A stretch of DNA of 64,000 bases from Patella vulgata (lineage: Eukaryota > Mollusca > Gastropoda > Patellidae). Below the pieces are notes generated by a model. That model had not been told where the DNA came from. It searched no databases and worked only from the letters and a program-made list of their open reading frames with translations. Numbering within the stretch: the first letter of the stretch is position 1; each line of letters starts with the position of its first letter. The stretch is taken from positions 63,498,702 to 63,562,701 of the forward strand of contig NC_065881.2 in NCBI RefSeq assembly GCF_932274485.2, written 5' to 3'. Below, piece by piece: positions 1-11,736 of this stretch. A program made the position numbers and the translations under genes.

Positions 1-529
1 GCTTAAGAGATTCCATATGTGGATGTTTTCTGATTCTTCTACTTCTAGATGATCTTAAGTTCGTCTCTTTTATTTCAGAATGAGACCAGCGGTGACAGCC
101 AGATTTGTTAGCTAATTTGCATATAGCCTGTCCCATAATCTCAAGATGCTGCGACATCAGATTCATAGTATCTTGATAATAACACACCAGGTTGTTTAGT
201 TTGTTTTCCAAGTGTGTCACTGGAAAAAGGGGTACCCCCACTAGGTATTTCATCTTCAACATGTGGCCAAGAAGTTCACGCTTCTAATGAAACTGTGCCA
301 AACCAATAGATGGGGAAGAGCAGTGTAACCAAATAATTTTTCTAAAGAAGACCAGGTCAAGAGAGTCTGGCTGATTATCTAAATAGTAACCGTATTTTAA
401 TTTTGGATGCTGCTGTCTATGGCAATGCTTTTTTTTTTACAAACTCAGTTTTTAGGCATGTCAATGGCTGATCAACAAACGACTGCTCACATATTTTACG
501 GAATATAACTGATAAGAAATTACAATAAA

Positions 530-622
530 ATTTTTAAAAATTGAATTTAAATCAGTTTATCTACATTCATATTACATTAATATGTGCCTTTCAACCAATT
601 TTTATTATGTTTTAAAGTTTCA
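530..622 (-). repeat. Reversed fragment of the 16.3/59.2 kb repeat
   Basis: TCTACATTCATATTACATTA then ATATGTGC is the reverse complement of the GCACATATTAATGTAACATG segment of that family. Confidence 0.5.
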
Positions 623-666
623 AAAGAGTAGAGCTATAATCTATATTCAGTTTTATTCTTTTTCAG

Positions 667-766
667 AAAACATGACTATGAAAATTATCTCAGTAATTTA
701 CTAATGCCAGGTTTATCTCAGAGAGGTGCCTTTGCTATAAGAGCATTTAATGTTGAATTAGCTCTA
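667..766 (+). CDS. NDUFAF6: NDUFAF6 exon (first visible)
   Basis: Acceptor TTTTTCAG, donor CTA|GTAAGT. One base completes a split codon from an exon outside the window, then KHDYENYL... to AFNVELAL. Matches the N-terminal helix region of the family. Confidence 0.92.
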
Positions 767-3700
767 GTAAGTTGATATTGCCTCTATTATATTATTTATT
801 GCATTAAGTTAAATTATTCAAGTGGGATTCTTGGTGAACAAGATCATACATGGAATGATAGACAATTGATAGTACCATTTGCCGACAAATACTTTTTTAG
901 GAGATCAGTTAGTAAAATATTGAAAACTGTATTCAAATTTGGGTATTCGTGCTTTTGAGATATGATTTAATCAGATGCTTGTTTTTTTATTTATTTTTCA
1001 GATCCAGGATATTGTATCCGAAAAACAAATTGGTATTATGAGACTAAAATTTTGGCGAGACAATATAGACAGGATATACCAGGTAGATATTACTGTAAAA
1101 CTGTTTTATTAAACTAATAAATATTTACATAAATAAAAAGGCACAAAGTTTGAATCCATTAATGGTCAAGACTATCTTGGGGTTCTCAAATTGTTCATGA
1201 AGCATGTGATGCTATTAAATTTATTTTAGTTACAATGAAATACGCATTTTTTCCTTTGTGTTCTTGATAATCTTTGATTAGACGTTTTTAAACCCATATA
1301 TTTTCTTTATTAGGGTTCACCACCTAATACTCCAGTTGCTTTAGAACTTTATGGGGTAAGTAGGTATTTTGAATTTTTTCTTTAATTATGATGTGCAATA
1401 AAACCAAAGTTGCAGCAGCAAAGAGACATGTTTGTTAATAGCGAGTACATTATTCTGAATTCTTGGTTAAACATACATTTTGTGAGATAAGATAAAGAGC
1501 TGGCAGTTCTCACTATAATAGTTAAAAACTAGATAATGTAGAGGGAATTTGCTGAAAATTTCAGTCAAATTGATCCACTCTGAACCGAGAATTTAGCGAT
1601 TGATTTTTAGGCCTAGCCTCGATTATCATTACTATAGTCGGTACGATAAAAAACATCCATTTTTTGATTTAATCATCAATGAGCATTAAGCAGCAGATCC
1701 GATTCCAATCCAGTAAATATTTATTTAAGGCTTGGTATATATATAAATATTGTGGTGTAATGGTCTAGATATTTGGAGATATTTATTTATGGTGGTTGTC
1801 TTACACATGGTAATAACACAATCCAAATAAATGTACACTTTTTAAATCCATACCAATTAAAGATACATTATGTAAGATTTAGATAAAGAGCTGGCCGTTC
1901 TTGCCATAATAGTTCAAAAATAGATACGGCTTAATGAATATATTGAAAATTTCATTTATATTAGTTTATTCTAAGCCAAGTTATCACTGTTTGTACTTTT
2001 GATAAGATGTGTGCATTGATTGTTCAATATCATAACCACGGTACTGGTATATTCAAGACTTAGACTAGCTCCTCCATTTTCATAGGTCCACATTCATAAT
2101 GGATAATAGGGTTGTACCTATTTACATTTTGTCTGTAAATGATATACCGGTTGCAGTTATTAACAGATTTTGACCCAGTTTGGCATGATCCATCATAGGG
2201 TTGTACCTATTAATATTGGTATATTGCTCTTGTTTGTTTGTCATCTACAGGCTGCAGTTCTTAGCAGATCCTTTTGACACTTTGCATAGTTATTCCTTAT
2301 ACCTTAAGGATCACCCCAATTGTTTTTGGTGCATGCCTAACCCCAAGGGGCAGAGCCACACCCATTTTCTTTTTGTGTGTGTCACCTACAGGCAACGGTT
2401 CTTAATGAATTGTCTGAAAACTTTTCATACTTATTCCTAATACCCTAAGGATGACCTCTTTTATATTCGGTGCATGCCCAACCCCCTGGGACAGGGGGTG
2501 TCTGTGTCTGTGTATCGCCTAACAGATTCTTTTAAAACTTTGCATACCTATCACTTATACCCTAAGGATGATCCCTATTGTATTTGGTGAATGCCCGATC
2601 CCAAGGGACAAGCCACACCCACTTTTCTTAATGGATCGTCTTGGAATTTGGTATATTTATTCCTTACAGCCTAAAGACGCCAACTATTGATTTTAGTGCA
2701 TGTGCCGACCCAAGGGGCAGAGCCAAGCCCAATTTTGGTGTTTATCATAATAATAATATACTGACCACAATTCTGAATGGATCAGCTTGGACTTGGCATA
2801 TGTATTCCTTATAGCCTAATGGCGGCAACTATTGATTTGGTGCCTGTCACGACCCCCAGGATCCTGTATTAAATAATGACTTCAATTGATTTACAGCAGT
2901 CTTTTAATCTTTTTCAGGCAACTCAGCACTTAAAATTATCCAAGAAATGGTTAGCTAATATGGTTGATGCAAGGGTAAAATATTTTAAGTATTTGTGGGG
3001 CTGGAAGTGCACTCATAGTGAATGAGAATTTTAGATTAATTTAAATATAAAAAATAAACACATGTAGTAACTATTCTACATGTCCACAATCTTTTATTGT
3101 TTTTTTTTTTAAAGAAATAAAATGTAAAACATACATATTAATGTAACAAAACCTTTCAAATATACTTCACATTTATTAATCACTGATAAATTGAAAAATA
3201 CATTGCTCTTTTTCTTAAATTATGATGTACATTGATTCTCAACTGTTTAATTATTATCATATGAATATAATCATTACCTGTTTTCTTTTTTCATCTGTCT
3301 CATGCTCGTTGAGGCGAATCGTTACATAATAATTCAATTAGTAAATGAAACTAATTAAGATATAATAATATATTTGATGTGTTAGATAGTTTGAACAAAT
3401 GGAAGATAAATCTTATACGAGTATAAAACACATAGAAGAATTTGCTGAAAAAGGTGTCTGCCCTATGAACTATCTTCTCTTACAATGTTTAGGTATGGTA
3501 TATTTACTATAGTATGATATATAAGGATATTAATTAACATTTTAAAGAGGTATTTTTATTCTCACCAAGAACTTAAATGTGATTAATTTTGAATAACGTT
3601 AAGTTCATACCACCATAAGTATCTTTCACGACAATCCACACAAAAATTTGTATACCAAAAACCGTTTAAAGATTTTCCATACAATCTAACCTGAACATCC

Positions 3701-6700
3701 ACCATGTATTGTTAAGGCCATATAAAAAAAAATATATTCTGGTTCTCAGGTAATCCCATGTCACTTTAACAGGGCGCCGTGACTTGTTTTTATATCAAAA
3801 GATAAAAACAGTCTCATCATTTACCGCATCTAAATCTTTAAAAAGAAATCTGAATGAATCCATAGGCTCATTATCAGAAGTACACAACTTAACCCTGATA
3901 AATATTACAGACATCATAAAGAACACTGGATAATCATACATTACTTTAAACAACATGATGAGATAAATGTTGTGCCTTGAAACATGATGTTTATGAGAAG
4001 TCATTTAGACAATTAGCTATCCTTTGACAAAATAAAAATACAAAAATAAAAACCTTACTCCCACATCAGATTTTTGGTAAGGACTGTCTGAGAACCAGAA
4101 TATTTTGTTTATATGGCCTACATATAGTCAAATCAGGTCAAATCAAAAAATTTATTTTTTGCCAACCCTGGTAGACATCCAAAGCTCTAATAACTTTTTT
4201 AATGTGAATTTCACCCAGGATATTGAATGATGTCTAAATAAATGGAAAGTAACCTCTTCATAAATATAACCTGTTCTGGCAAAGTCTTTACTTCATTTGA
4301 CCAAAGCTTTTTATCCATGTCATCACAGTACCTTTTTACAGGAAAAAGAAATTTAAAGGGATATAATAATGTTTTTGTATCATTAACTAGGCTTTTATAA
4401 ACATCAATCTAGATTTATATTTTCGTTCCAGGTGTTGAGAATATACATGCTGACCATGCAGCTAGTCATATAGGTAAAGCCCAGAGTATAGTCACTTTAT
4501 TGAGGGCTGCCCCATTTCATGCTGGTAAAAAGAAAGTTTATCTACCAATGGATTTATTAATAAAGGTAATTCAGTATTATAATTTAATACAAATATTTAC
4601 AAATGTGTACACTCTACAGGTAAACTTCAGAAGATATGGGGGGGTTGGATGGCCGAATGGTTAGCACGCGCGCGCTGTATCATACGGTCTGTCATTGAGT
4701 CAACTGGCAGGGTTTCGATTCCCCGGTTGTACGTGACAAGGAGTAGGGTCGCCTGTCCAACCTTGTTGCTTTTCTCCGGGTCCTCCGGTTTCCTCCCACT
4801 GCTAAAGACCCCTACGCGCAAGCGAATGATTAAAATAAAATTGATCCATGTGTTAGTCCCGAAATGACCTAGTATGTATCAAGTGGACGTTAAACCCCAT
4901 TTCTCTCTCTCTCTCTCTCTCAAAAGATATGTTTTATTTTTGGTCTTTTGGTCTAGAAACAAAATGACCAAGTAGATTGAATAAAATCACTAGTTCATTG
5001 TACATTTAGCAATGTAATAATAAGTCAGCTATCTTTTTCATACAAGTCAGACTTTAGGCTCTTTTTGTGGCAGATTGACGGTCGTCTACTTATAGTTTAG
5101 ACTAACAAAAACACAAAATAGCTATATTGGGGTTACTTTTAATTCTAAAACTTAAAATCATGTTAATAATGTATATAAAGGTTGCTATTTTCATCTTTTC
5201 AAATATTTCAAAGTTAAGGACAAATCTAAGCATGGCTGTTGTAAAAAAAACCCTGGTTCACACTATGATTACATCAAGATCAGAAAATTGCAATTCACGT
5301 TTAATTGACCTGTGACAACACATCCTGGACAAGCTTCAAATGTTCCAAATTCCGCAGCACATCTTGTGACACTAGCGAGGGATTGGGTGACCAAATTTGA
5401 TTTGATTCCAATCCCTGATTGTACGTTACAAGGAGTAGGTTTGCCTTTTCTCTGCGTCCTCCAGTTTCCGCCCACAGCTAAAAACCCCTACGTGCAGTCG
5501 TGCAAGCAAATTATTGAAATAAAATTGAACCATATGTTAGTCCTGAAATAACTAGTTTGTCTTGAACACAGAGAATTATGATCGCTTTACCCTGATATTG
5601 CATCAGCTCCATTGGTTACCTATTCACTACAGTACTCAATTTAAAACCCTGCTTCTGGCTTAAAAATGTGTAAATCATTTGGCAGCTGGCACCCATTATA
5701 TAATTTAATTGTTTCAGTGGCATTTAGTAATTGAACTGGAGGTCATAATTCTATGGAATACAATTGCTGTTTATTACTGAGCACTTTTATCAAGCAATAT
5801 TTAGTAGAACTTGAAATTAAATTCAGCTAACCTCAGGCACCAAATCTCAAGCCTTTGACCATTTGGCCGATGTACTATTTTTCTGGTTTCATTTTGTCTG
5901 TTTATGTTATTGTATCTTAATGTTGTTGTATCTATTTATTACATACATATTTTTTGACTGTATTTTATCATTATTTTATATGGACCTTATGGCTTATGGC
6001 CTTCTATGTATTTCATTATTGTATATTTTATTGTGTTCATGTAATTGTGTATGTTTATATTTTAATGAACAGGTATTTGGAACTGTTTGATAATTGTAAA
6101 GCACATCTGAGCATTTCTTGGTGAAAGATTGAACTATACAAAATTATTGAAATAAAAGTGTGTCGTTAAATTAATGCTATAGCTTGGGTTATTCACAATT
6201 TTCACCTAATTTCATGTTTTAAATTTACCTGTGTTTTATTTTAGAATAAAGTATCTCAAGAAAGTGTAATTCGTGGTAAAACTGACCAGCCTATTAAAGA
6301 TGTTGTATATGAAACTGCTAGTATAGCTCATCATCATTTAAAACATGTAAGTTTAGAATAATCTTGAATATGAAATCTATAATATTGTCAGTAAGTTCAG
6401 AAAGGCACTTGAATATGGAATCAACAATGTCAACTGGGAGTCAAAAACACATAATATCATGTTTTCAGGAGAGGCAAAAAACTGTAAAATTTCATTATAA
6501 ATTTTAATTATACAACAAGCATCGGCAGGCACAATCTAATTGGCATGTCGGATAAAACTATAAGTTGTGTTTCTGCTAAAGCGTGATATCTTGCCTAGTT
6601 TCAGACTTACGAGGTTTTGAGTTATGATTTTCAAGTAGGTATTGAGCTATAAGGTTTTACCTAATGCCGAACTATATACATACAAGGTTTTGGGGAGCCG

Positions 6701-9700
6701 CGGTGGCCCATTGAGTAAGGCGCAGGATCGACAACCAGGGGGACAGGGTTTTATCCCGGTGTTGACCGAGAAAGAACCACAGGGTTTTCAAGCATATTTT
6801 CTCCTTTCAGTGGAACACAACGAAGTTCCTGGAAAGGATTTGTCTAGTCTTTTGGATGGGATGAAAAACCAGTATCGTGTACACGTTGGCCTGACGAGGG
6901 ACAACGTCTATTCGTTCTGATAGATGGGACGATTAACCGAGGTCCTGAGTACACATTGGCGTGCACGTTAGAGAACCCTTAACAATTAGAATTTGATATA
7001 AGAGTAGGTCGTAACACTGTTGTGCGCCCGTCTTCATTAGTCAGGTTGGTGCAGAACAACGGTATGATGCTAGACCCCATTTTGTTCATTCATATAAGCT
7101 TTTGCTCTCTGGTGTGTAAGGATAGGTAGCAGAATTAAAACATCTTTATTTCATTCAGAAAAAATGGTACATCAACCAAATATTATTATGGTCTAATGTG
7201 AGGTACATGGTTTTGCACACATCAGTTCTAACCAATCGAAATACAAGATTTTGTTCATGTGACTTTTACACCAAATTTTATTGGCATAGATGTACAAGTA
7301 TTTAGAGACAGTAGGTATCATGACGGGAATAGTCGATTTTGGCAAAAACATGACAATCGCAAAAAAACAAGTTACACACGGTTTTGACTCCAGATCGACG
7401 CTAGGTATCTCTCCTTGTTTAGTTGACATGAAAACAAGAGTACCTTGCTGACAAGAAAAAACACAATTTTGTTTGAAATACTATACTATAAATTATAATG
7501 TTTGGTGTGTGGACCATCCTTTGTTAAACATCAATTATTCTCTATGCATAAACTTAGAGTGAAACTTGAACACTTCATAAAATAGAAAAAGAAAATTGAA
7601 TGATAAAATTTCATTGTTATTGTAGGCAAGATCTTTTAAATCTGATGTTCCTAAAGAGGCTTGTGTAGCTTTTCTATCTACAGTAAGTATTTCTATATTG
7701 TTAACAAAACTATCAAAATAAATGATGGCAGTGACTATTTGCCACATGTGGTTAGCAAGAATTTCAAAATACAGACCACAATTATCAACCGATATCCATG
7801 AAACTTACAGAATATGATAACATTAATAATATCTCAGAGTAGGCAAAATTTCGACCACTTCCGGTTAGCGGTTTTCGAGATATCAGGTTACCACACATTT
7901 CATGTGGCACGGCTACAGACCACAATTATCAACCGATTTCCATGAAACTTACAGAATATGATAACATTAATCATATCTCAGAGTAGCCAAAATTTCGACC
8001 ACTTCCGGTTAGCAGTTTCGGAGATATCAGGTTACCACACATTTCATGTGGCTCGGCTACAGACTACAATTATCAACCGATTTCCATGAAACTTACAGAA
8101 TAAGACAACATTAATAATATATCTCAGAGTAGCCAAAATTTTGACCACTTCCGATTAGCGGTTCTCGGTGGCATGGCTACAGAACGCAATTACCAACCGA
8201 TTTCAATGAAACTAGCAGATTATAATGACATTAATAATATCTCAGAGTAGCCAAAATTTCGACCACTTCCGGTTAGCGGTTTTTGAGATATCAGGTTACC
8301 ACACATTTCATGTGGCACGGCTACAGACCACAATTATCAACCGATTTCAATGAAACTTGCAGATTATAATGACTTTAATAATATCTCAGAGTGGCCAAAA
8401 TGTTGACCACTTCTGGTTAGTGGTTTCCGAGATATCAGGTTACCACACATTACATGTGGCACGGCTACAGAACGCAATTACCAACCGATTTCAATGAAAC
8501 TTGCAGATTATAATGACATTAATAATATCTCAGAGTAGCCAAAATTTCGACCACTTCCGGTTAGCGGTTTTCGAGATATCAGGTTACCACACATTTCATG
8601 TGGCACGGCTACAGACCACAATTATCAACCGATTTCAATGAAACTTGCAGATTATAATTACTCTAATTATATCTCAGAGTGGCCGAAATTTCGACCACTT
8701 CCGGTTAGCGGTTTCCGAGATATCAGGTTACCACACATTTCATGTGGTACGGCTACAGACCACAATTATCGACCGATTTCAATGAAATTTGCAGATTATA
8801 ATTACTTTAATAATATCTCAGTGTAGCCAAAATTTCGGCCACTTCCAGGTAGCGGTTTCCGAGAGATCAGTTTACCACAAATTTCATGTGGACGGCTACA
8901 GACTGCAAATACCAACCGATTTCAATGAAACTTGCAGATTATATTAATATTAGTAATATCTCAGAGTAGCCAAAATTTCGACCACTTCCGGTTAGCGGTT
9001 TTCAAGATATCAGGTTACCACACATTTCATGTGGCACGGCTACAGACCGCAATTATCAACCGATTTCAATGAAACTTGCAGATTATAATTACTTTAATAA
9101 TATCTCAGAGTAGCCAAAATTTCATGTGGCACGGCTACAGAACGCAATTACCAACCGATTTTAATGAAACTTGCAGATGAAATGTGTGGTAACCTGATAT
9201 CTTGGAAACCGCTAACCAGAAGTGGTCGAAATTTTGCCTACTCTGAGATATTATTAATGTTATCATATTCTGTAAGTTTCATGGAAATCGGTTGATAATT
9301 GTGGTCTGTAGCCGTGCCACATGAAATGTGTGGTAACCTGATATCTCGGAAACCGCTAACCGGAGGTGTTCGAAATTTTGGCTACTCTGAGATATTATTA
9401 ATTTTATCATATTCTGTAAGTTTCATGGAAATCGGTTGATAATTATGTTCTGTAGTAGTGCCACATGAAATGTGTGGTAACCTGATATCTCGGAAACCGC
9501 TAACCGGAAGTGGTTGAAATTTTGGCTACTCTTGAGATATTATTAATGATATCATATTCTGTAAGTTTCATGGATATCAATTGATAATTGTGGTCTGTAG
9601 CTGTGCCACATGAAATGTGTGGTAACCTGATATCTCCGAAACCGCTAACTGGAAGTGGTCGAAATTTTACCTACTCTGAGATATTATTTATGTTATCGTT

Positions 9701-10309
9701 ATCTGTAAGTTTCATTGAAATCGGTGGATAATTGCGGTACGGAGACTTGCCACATGTGGCAAATAGTCTCCGGGTTGTCTTACCACATGTGGCATATAGC
9801 CCCAGCCATAAATGATTACACAGATTTATATTGTACTTTAAAAAACTAGATGGTACTCCATTAATAATTCTTAAAAGTTTGGAAAAGAAAGGTCTTTATG
9901 TCAAACATATGTGGGAAAAATACGGCACTGATTGCACTAATATTAGAGCTTAGCTAGTTTTTATGGCAGTTTCAAATGGCAGAAAATGTTGTTGCCTTCT
10001 CAGTCCTGAATGTCTTATGTACCGAGTTGTTAATACAATTTATTTAAGTTAATATTTAATTACACTTTGTTATTGATGGGACTGTTAGATTCAATATTTC
10101 AGACTTGTTAATTTTGAAAGGCACAGTTACTTATATTTTGTGATCAATAATATTAGTAAAAATTATAAACTATATTTCAGGTATCTTGTGAGTGGTATTT
10201 AAAACAATTACAAACAGCTGACTTTAATATATTTGACTCAAGACTTCAAAGAAGAAACAACCTATTACCTCTTAGGCTATGGTTACAAAAGAGGAAAAAG
10301 ACATATTAG
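667..10309 (+). CDS. NDUFAF6: NDUFAF6, complex I assembly factor 6 (3' nine exons; 5' end outside window)
   Basis: Nine exons join in frame (667-766, 1002-1082, 1314-1355, 2918-2974, 3390-3492, 4432-4565, 6245-6346, 7626-7682, 10181-10309) to give about 267 residues plus stop; the family is about 330 residues, so roughly the first 60 (mitochondrial targeting region) lie upstream of base 1. All nine introns sides seen are GT-AG. Landmarks: [10 protein letters not shown] near fragment residue 25, [10 protein letters not shown] near 45, [13 protein letters not shown] near 132, and a C-terminus ending in [14 protein letters not shown], all as recalled from NDUFAF6. The protein has the squalene/phytoene synthase fold but is known as a non-enzymatic factor for biogenesis of the mitochondrial ND1 module. 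The DHAASH stretch sits where prenyl synthases carry a DxxxD metal motif, so the second Asp is missing, which fits loss of catalysis. The gene lies on the same strand as the WD40 gene, about 7.4 kb upstream of it. Confidence 0.93.
1002..1082 (+). CDS. NDUFAF6: NDUFAF6 exon
   Basis: 27 codons, phase 0 at both ends; acceptor TTTTTCAG, donor CAG|GTAGAT. Encodes [20 protein letters not shown], a conserved block in which the family keeps MRxxFW. Confidence 0.94.
1314..1355 (+). CDS. NDUFAF6: NDUFAF6 exon (42 nt)
   Basis: 14 codons, phase 0 at both ends; acceptor TTTATTAG, donor GGG|GTAAGT. Encodes [14 protein letters not shown], matching the family's PPxxPVAxEL segment. Too short for a simple ORF scan. 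Confidence 0.9.
1474..1735 (+). repeat. MITE-like repeat (GATAAAGAGCTGGCAGTTCT family)
   Basis: Carries GATAAAGAGCTGGCAGTTCT, CACTATAATAGTTAAAAACT, TTCAGTCAAATTGATCCACT, TTAGGCCTAGCCTCGATTAT and CAGCAGATCCGATTC. Related ends occur in full at 40205-40608, where the two ends (CATTATG...AGCT and AGCT...CATAATG) are imperfect inverted repeats. Confidence 0.65.
1862..2084 (+). repeat. GATAAAGAGCTGG family, diverged copy leading into the tandem array
   Basis: ACATTATGTAAGATTTAGAT then AAAGAGCTGGCCGTTCTTGC; continues into the 2.1-2.9 kb modules, suggesting a composite element. Confidence 0.6.
2085..2875 (+). repeat. Tandem array of ~130-bp modules (about six)
   Basis: Diverged modules contain CTACAGGCTGCAGTTCTTA, TTTTGACACTTTGCATA, TATTCCTTATACCTTAAGGA and GTGCATGCCTAACCCCAAGG followed by GGCAGAGCCACACCCA. 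The same modules occur reversed at about 12400-12830. They end about 40 bases before an NDUFAF6 acceptor. Confidence 0.8.
2918..2974 (+). CDS. NDUFAF6: NDUFAF6 exon (57 nt)
   Basis: 19 codons, phase 0; acceptor CTTTTTCAG, donor AGG|GTAAAA. Encodes [19 protein letters not shown]; the family has KRWLxxIVDxRE at this place, the region of the first Asp-rich motif in prenyl synthases. Confidence 0.92.
3390..3492 (+). CDS. NDUFAF6: NDUFAF6 exon
   Basis: Starts after ...TTAGATAG and ends TTAG|GTATGG with one base carried over. Encodes [20 protein letters not shown] and onward to NYLLLQCLG. The second of two nearby AG dinucleotides is chosen because it keeps the frame and the family's position. Confidence 0.9.
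3714..4119. mobile_element. MITE-like element with ~33-bp inverted ends
   Basis: Left arm 3714-3749 and right arm 4088-4119 are inverted copies around GGCCATAT...TATTCTGGTTCTCAG. The 340-bp interior has no coding content. Superfamily not assigned; no clear target duplication seen. Confidence 0.72.
4432..4565 (+). CDS. NDUFAF6: NDUFAF6 exon with degenerate DxxxD-like motif
   Basis: Acceptor TCGTTCCAG, donor AAG|GTAATT. Encodes [13 protein letters not shown], then [10 protein letters not shown] and [10 protein letters not shown]; the most diagnostic exon for NDUFAF6 within the squalene/phytoene synthase superfamily. Confidence 0.95.
4639..4923 (+). mobile_element. tRNA-derived SINE, family 1, full-length copy
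   Basis: tRNA-like head with A box TGGCCGAATGGTTAGCACG and B box GGTTTCGATTCCCC, as in a Ser/Leu-type tRNA. The body has CTGTCCAACCT, CTCCGGTTTCCTCCCACTGC, TAAAGACCCCTACGCGCAAG, then GTGGACGTTAAACCCCATTT and a (CT)n tail. Direct repeats AAGATATG at 4631-4638 and 4924-4931 look like the target duplication. NDUFAF6 intron. Confidence 0.88.
5375..5566 (+). repeat. Degraded SINE family 1 copy
   Basis: Matches the body from the B box onward (CCTGATTGTACGTTACAAGG, CCTCCAGTTTCCGCCCACAG, CTAAAAACCCCTACGTGC) with many changes, and lacks the final tail. Older than the other copies. Confidence 0.7.
5567..6165 (+). mobile_element. 3' fragment of a LINE (CR1/L2-like)
   Basis: Degenerate reading frames encode [20 protein letters not shown] followed by CVNHLAAG, the LHWLP..RI.FK..L...HLAP motif near the end of CR1/L2-type reverse transcriptase proteins. 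A noncoding tail with GTAAAGCACATCTGAGCATT follows. A related noncoding piece appears near 36080-36300. It lies directly after a degraded SINE in NDUFAF6 intron. Confidence 0.6.
6245..6346 (+). CDS. NDUFAF6: NDUFAF6 exon
   Basis: 34 codons, phase 0; acceptor TTTATTTTAG, donor CAT|GTAAGT. Encodes [11 protein letters not shown] to [11 protein letters not shown], corresponding to the family's GVSQED...AxxHLKHA block. Confidence 0.94.
6692..7090 (+). mobile_element. SINE family 2 (tRNA-like head, GTTAAACCCC tail), longest copy
   Basis: Head GGGGAGCCGCGGTGGCCCAT with A-box-like GAGTAAGGCGC and B-box-like GGGTTTTATCCC; body CCGAGGTCCTGAGTACACAT, TGGCGTGCACG, GAGTAGGTCGTAACACTGTT, TTCATTAGTCAGGTTGGTGC; tail TGCTAGACCCCATTTTG. 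The coding-like ORF inside is incidental. Confidence 0.75.
7626..7682 (+). CDS. NDUFAF6: NDUFAF6 exon (57 nt)
   Basis: 19 codons, phase 0; acceptor TTATTGTAG, donor ACA|GTAAGT. Encodes [19 protein letters not shown], matching ARSxxxxVPxxAxxAFLxT of the family. Confidence 0.93.
7733..9772. repeat. Foldback array: about 11 forward and 4 inverted copies of a ~144-bp module
   Basis: Modules from about 7771 to 9180 run forward (CTACAGACCACAATTATCAA, CCGATTTCAATGAAACTTGC, AATATCTCAGAGTAGCC, GACCACTTCCGGTTAGCGG, GGTTACCACACATTTCATGT). At about 9180 the orientation flips, and about four modules run reversed to 9745. The outer ends are inverted copies of one sequence: GACTATTTGCCACATGTGG at 7734-7752 and its reverse complement near 9749-9768, followed by a second partial copy. 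The whole is thus a large inverted repeat with unequal arms, like a foldback DNA element. It nearly fills the last NDUFAF6 intron. No protein is encoded. Confidence 0.88.
10181..10309 (+). CDS. NDUFAF6: NDUFAF6 terminal exon
   Basis: Acceptor TATATTTCAG; 42 codons and a TAG stop. Encodes [19 protein letters not shown], then [17 protein letters not shown]. The preceding intron (2.5 kb) is largely filled by the foldback array. Confidence 0.95.
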   Translation, partial: VSCEWYLKQLQTADFNIFDSRLQRRNNLLPLRLWLQKRKKTY

Positions 10310-10318
10310 TAACCTCAT

Positions 10319-10346
10319 AATAAATTAATTAAAAAAAATCAATAAA
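10319..10346 (+). terminator. Candidate poly(A) signals of NDUFAF6
   Basis: Two AATAAA hexamers, at 10319-10324 and 10341-10346, lie 10 and 32 bases after the stop codon. A third AATAAA-like site follows near 10370. The first two are close to the stop, so the 3' UTR may be very short or a more distal site may be used. Confidence 0.5.
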
Positions 10347-10484
10347 ATTGGAAGGAAAAAGAAATTGTTTAATAAAAAAATTGTGAATATACATATTTAT
10401 ATTGATACTACTACATAAGCATTTATATCAATTTGGATTTCTGTGTTTGTGTGTCACTGTGTCATTGTATAGTTTGTGTCTAGT

Positions 10485-11150
10485 CATAGGCGTATGAGCC
10501 GGGTTGGGGGGGGGGGGCAGCTGCCTCCTAACTTTCGGGCAGACGGGTAAAGTGAAAACAAAAATTATTATTTAATTGAATACCACAAATTTGTACTGAA
10601 TTGACTCTGGACCCACTGTGCTTTGTGCATCAATTATTATTTGTGAATGCTGCTGCAACAGTCCGATTGGATGGTTGGAATTCAGGTTGGCATAGAGTGG
10701 GATTTCAGTTGTAAAATGATTGGAAACTTCGAAGTTGCTTAACTCACGGGCTAGATTAGCAGAAAACGCATTTGTGGCGGTTATACTTTCAAAATGGATT
10801 GGTTGATGGATTGGTTGTTTGGGATTCAGGTCGGCCACCTAAGGTATAGGCTATATTGGACCACATTGAAGTTGCTGTATTCACGGGCTGGAATAGCAGG
10901 AAAACGCGTTTGCAGCAGTCAAATTTTCAAAATTTTCTCCCGACTGTCCCGTCTCCGTTGACTGTAAACGATTGATTGATTGAATGAAATTCGAGTCAGT
11001 CACCTAACTTAGGCTATATTAGACCACTTGATTTGCTGTCTTCCCGGGCTTTGGGGTGGGGGGTGGGTGCTGATGGTAAACTCTGTCTGTAACTCGTGGT
11101 TTTTTCGGGCTTTTCAGGATTTGCCCCCGTAACATACATCGAGCTGGTAC
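10485..11150. repeat. Diverged direct repeat downstream of NDUFAF6
   Basis: Segments around 10690-10850, 10850-10930 and 10970-11050 repeat TGGGATTCAGGTCGGCCACC / GAATGAAATTCGAGTCAGTC, GGCTATATTGGACCAC and TTCACGGGCTGGAATAGCAG. A G-run (12-13 bases) is at about 10505-10518. No gene recognised; the 88-codon minus ORF here is a by-product. Confidence 0.5.
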
Positions 11151-11736
11151 GCCTAAGTGTCTAGTATAAAGGTTATTTTGCTGATACTATGCTAAAAAAG
11201 TGAGTATCGCCTGTGATATAGGTGGAAATGGTTATCTTGCTGATACTATGCTGAAATAGTGAGTGTATTATCACCTGTGGTGATATAGGTGAAATGGCTA
11301 AAACATGGTCAGTCGATCATTAAATTTTTGTACTGACAGGTTTATTACCGAATACTACAAAATACTACCTCATTGTGATTAAAAACTGACAGATAACATA
11401 AATTATTTCAATACGAATAGTTTTTTGCTGGAATTAGCAAAATTGTAGTTGGGTAAACTGGGATGTCTTATTTCTAGCAGGCCTATCTAGTCGAGCATCT
11501 GAAACACTAACCCAATATTACCAAAACAAAATCCAAATGCTATAAGATACAACCACACACTACCCTATTATTATTCAAAACTGACAGAAATTTTCAGTTA
11601 TTTCTATATCAATGAGCTAATTCTTGTACTAAAGTTTCAAGTGGTCTTTTTGATATTAAATTATATTTCTTTATTAGGCCTACTATATTTGGGCATTTGA
11701 AAAATTTGAATCACACATTTTTATTAACAAATATAT

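Noticed and set aside
4648-4735. Genuine tRNA gene
   Set aside because: The A and B boxes are present but the cloverleaf is not complete, and the same sequence recurs with a long common body and tail in at least five places; it is a SINE head.
6642-6920. 92-codon ORF
   Set aside because: It reads through the head and body of a SINE; the same body occurs in other frames and orientations elsewhere.
7771-9745. CRISPR-like or satellite array
   Set aside because: The modules are ~144 bp, diverged, without unique spacers, and flip orientation; this is a eukaryotic foldback repeat.
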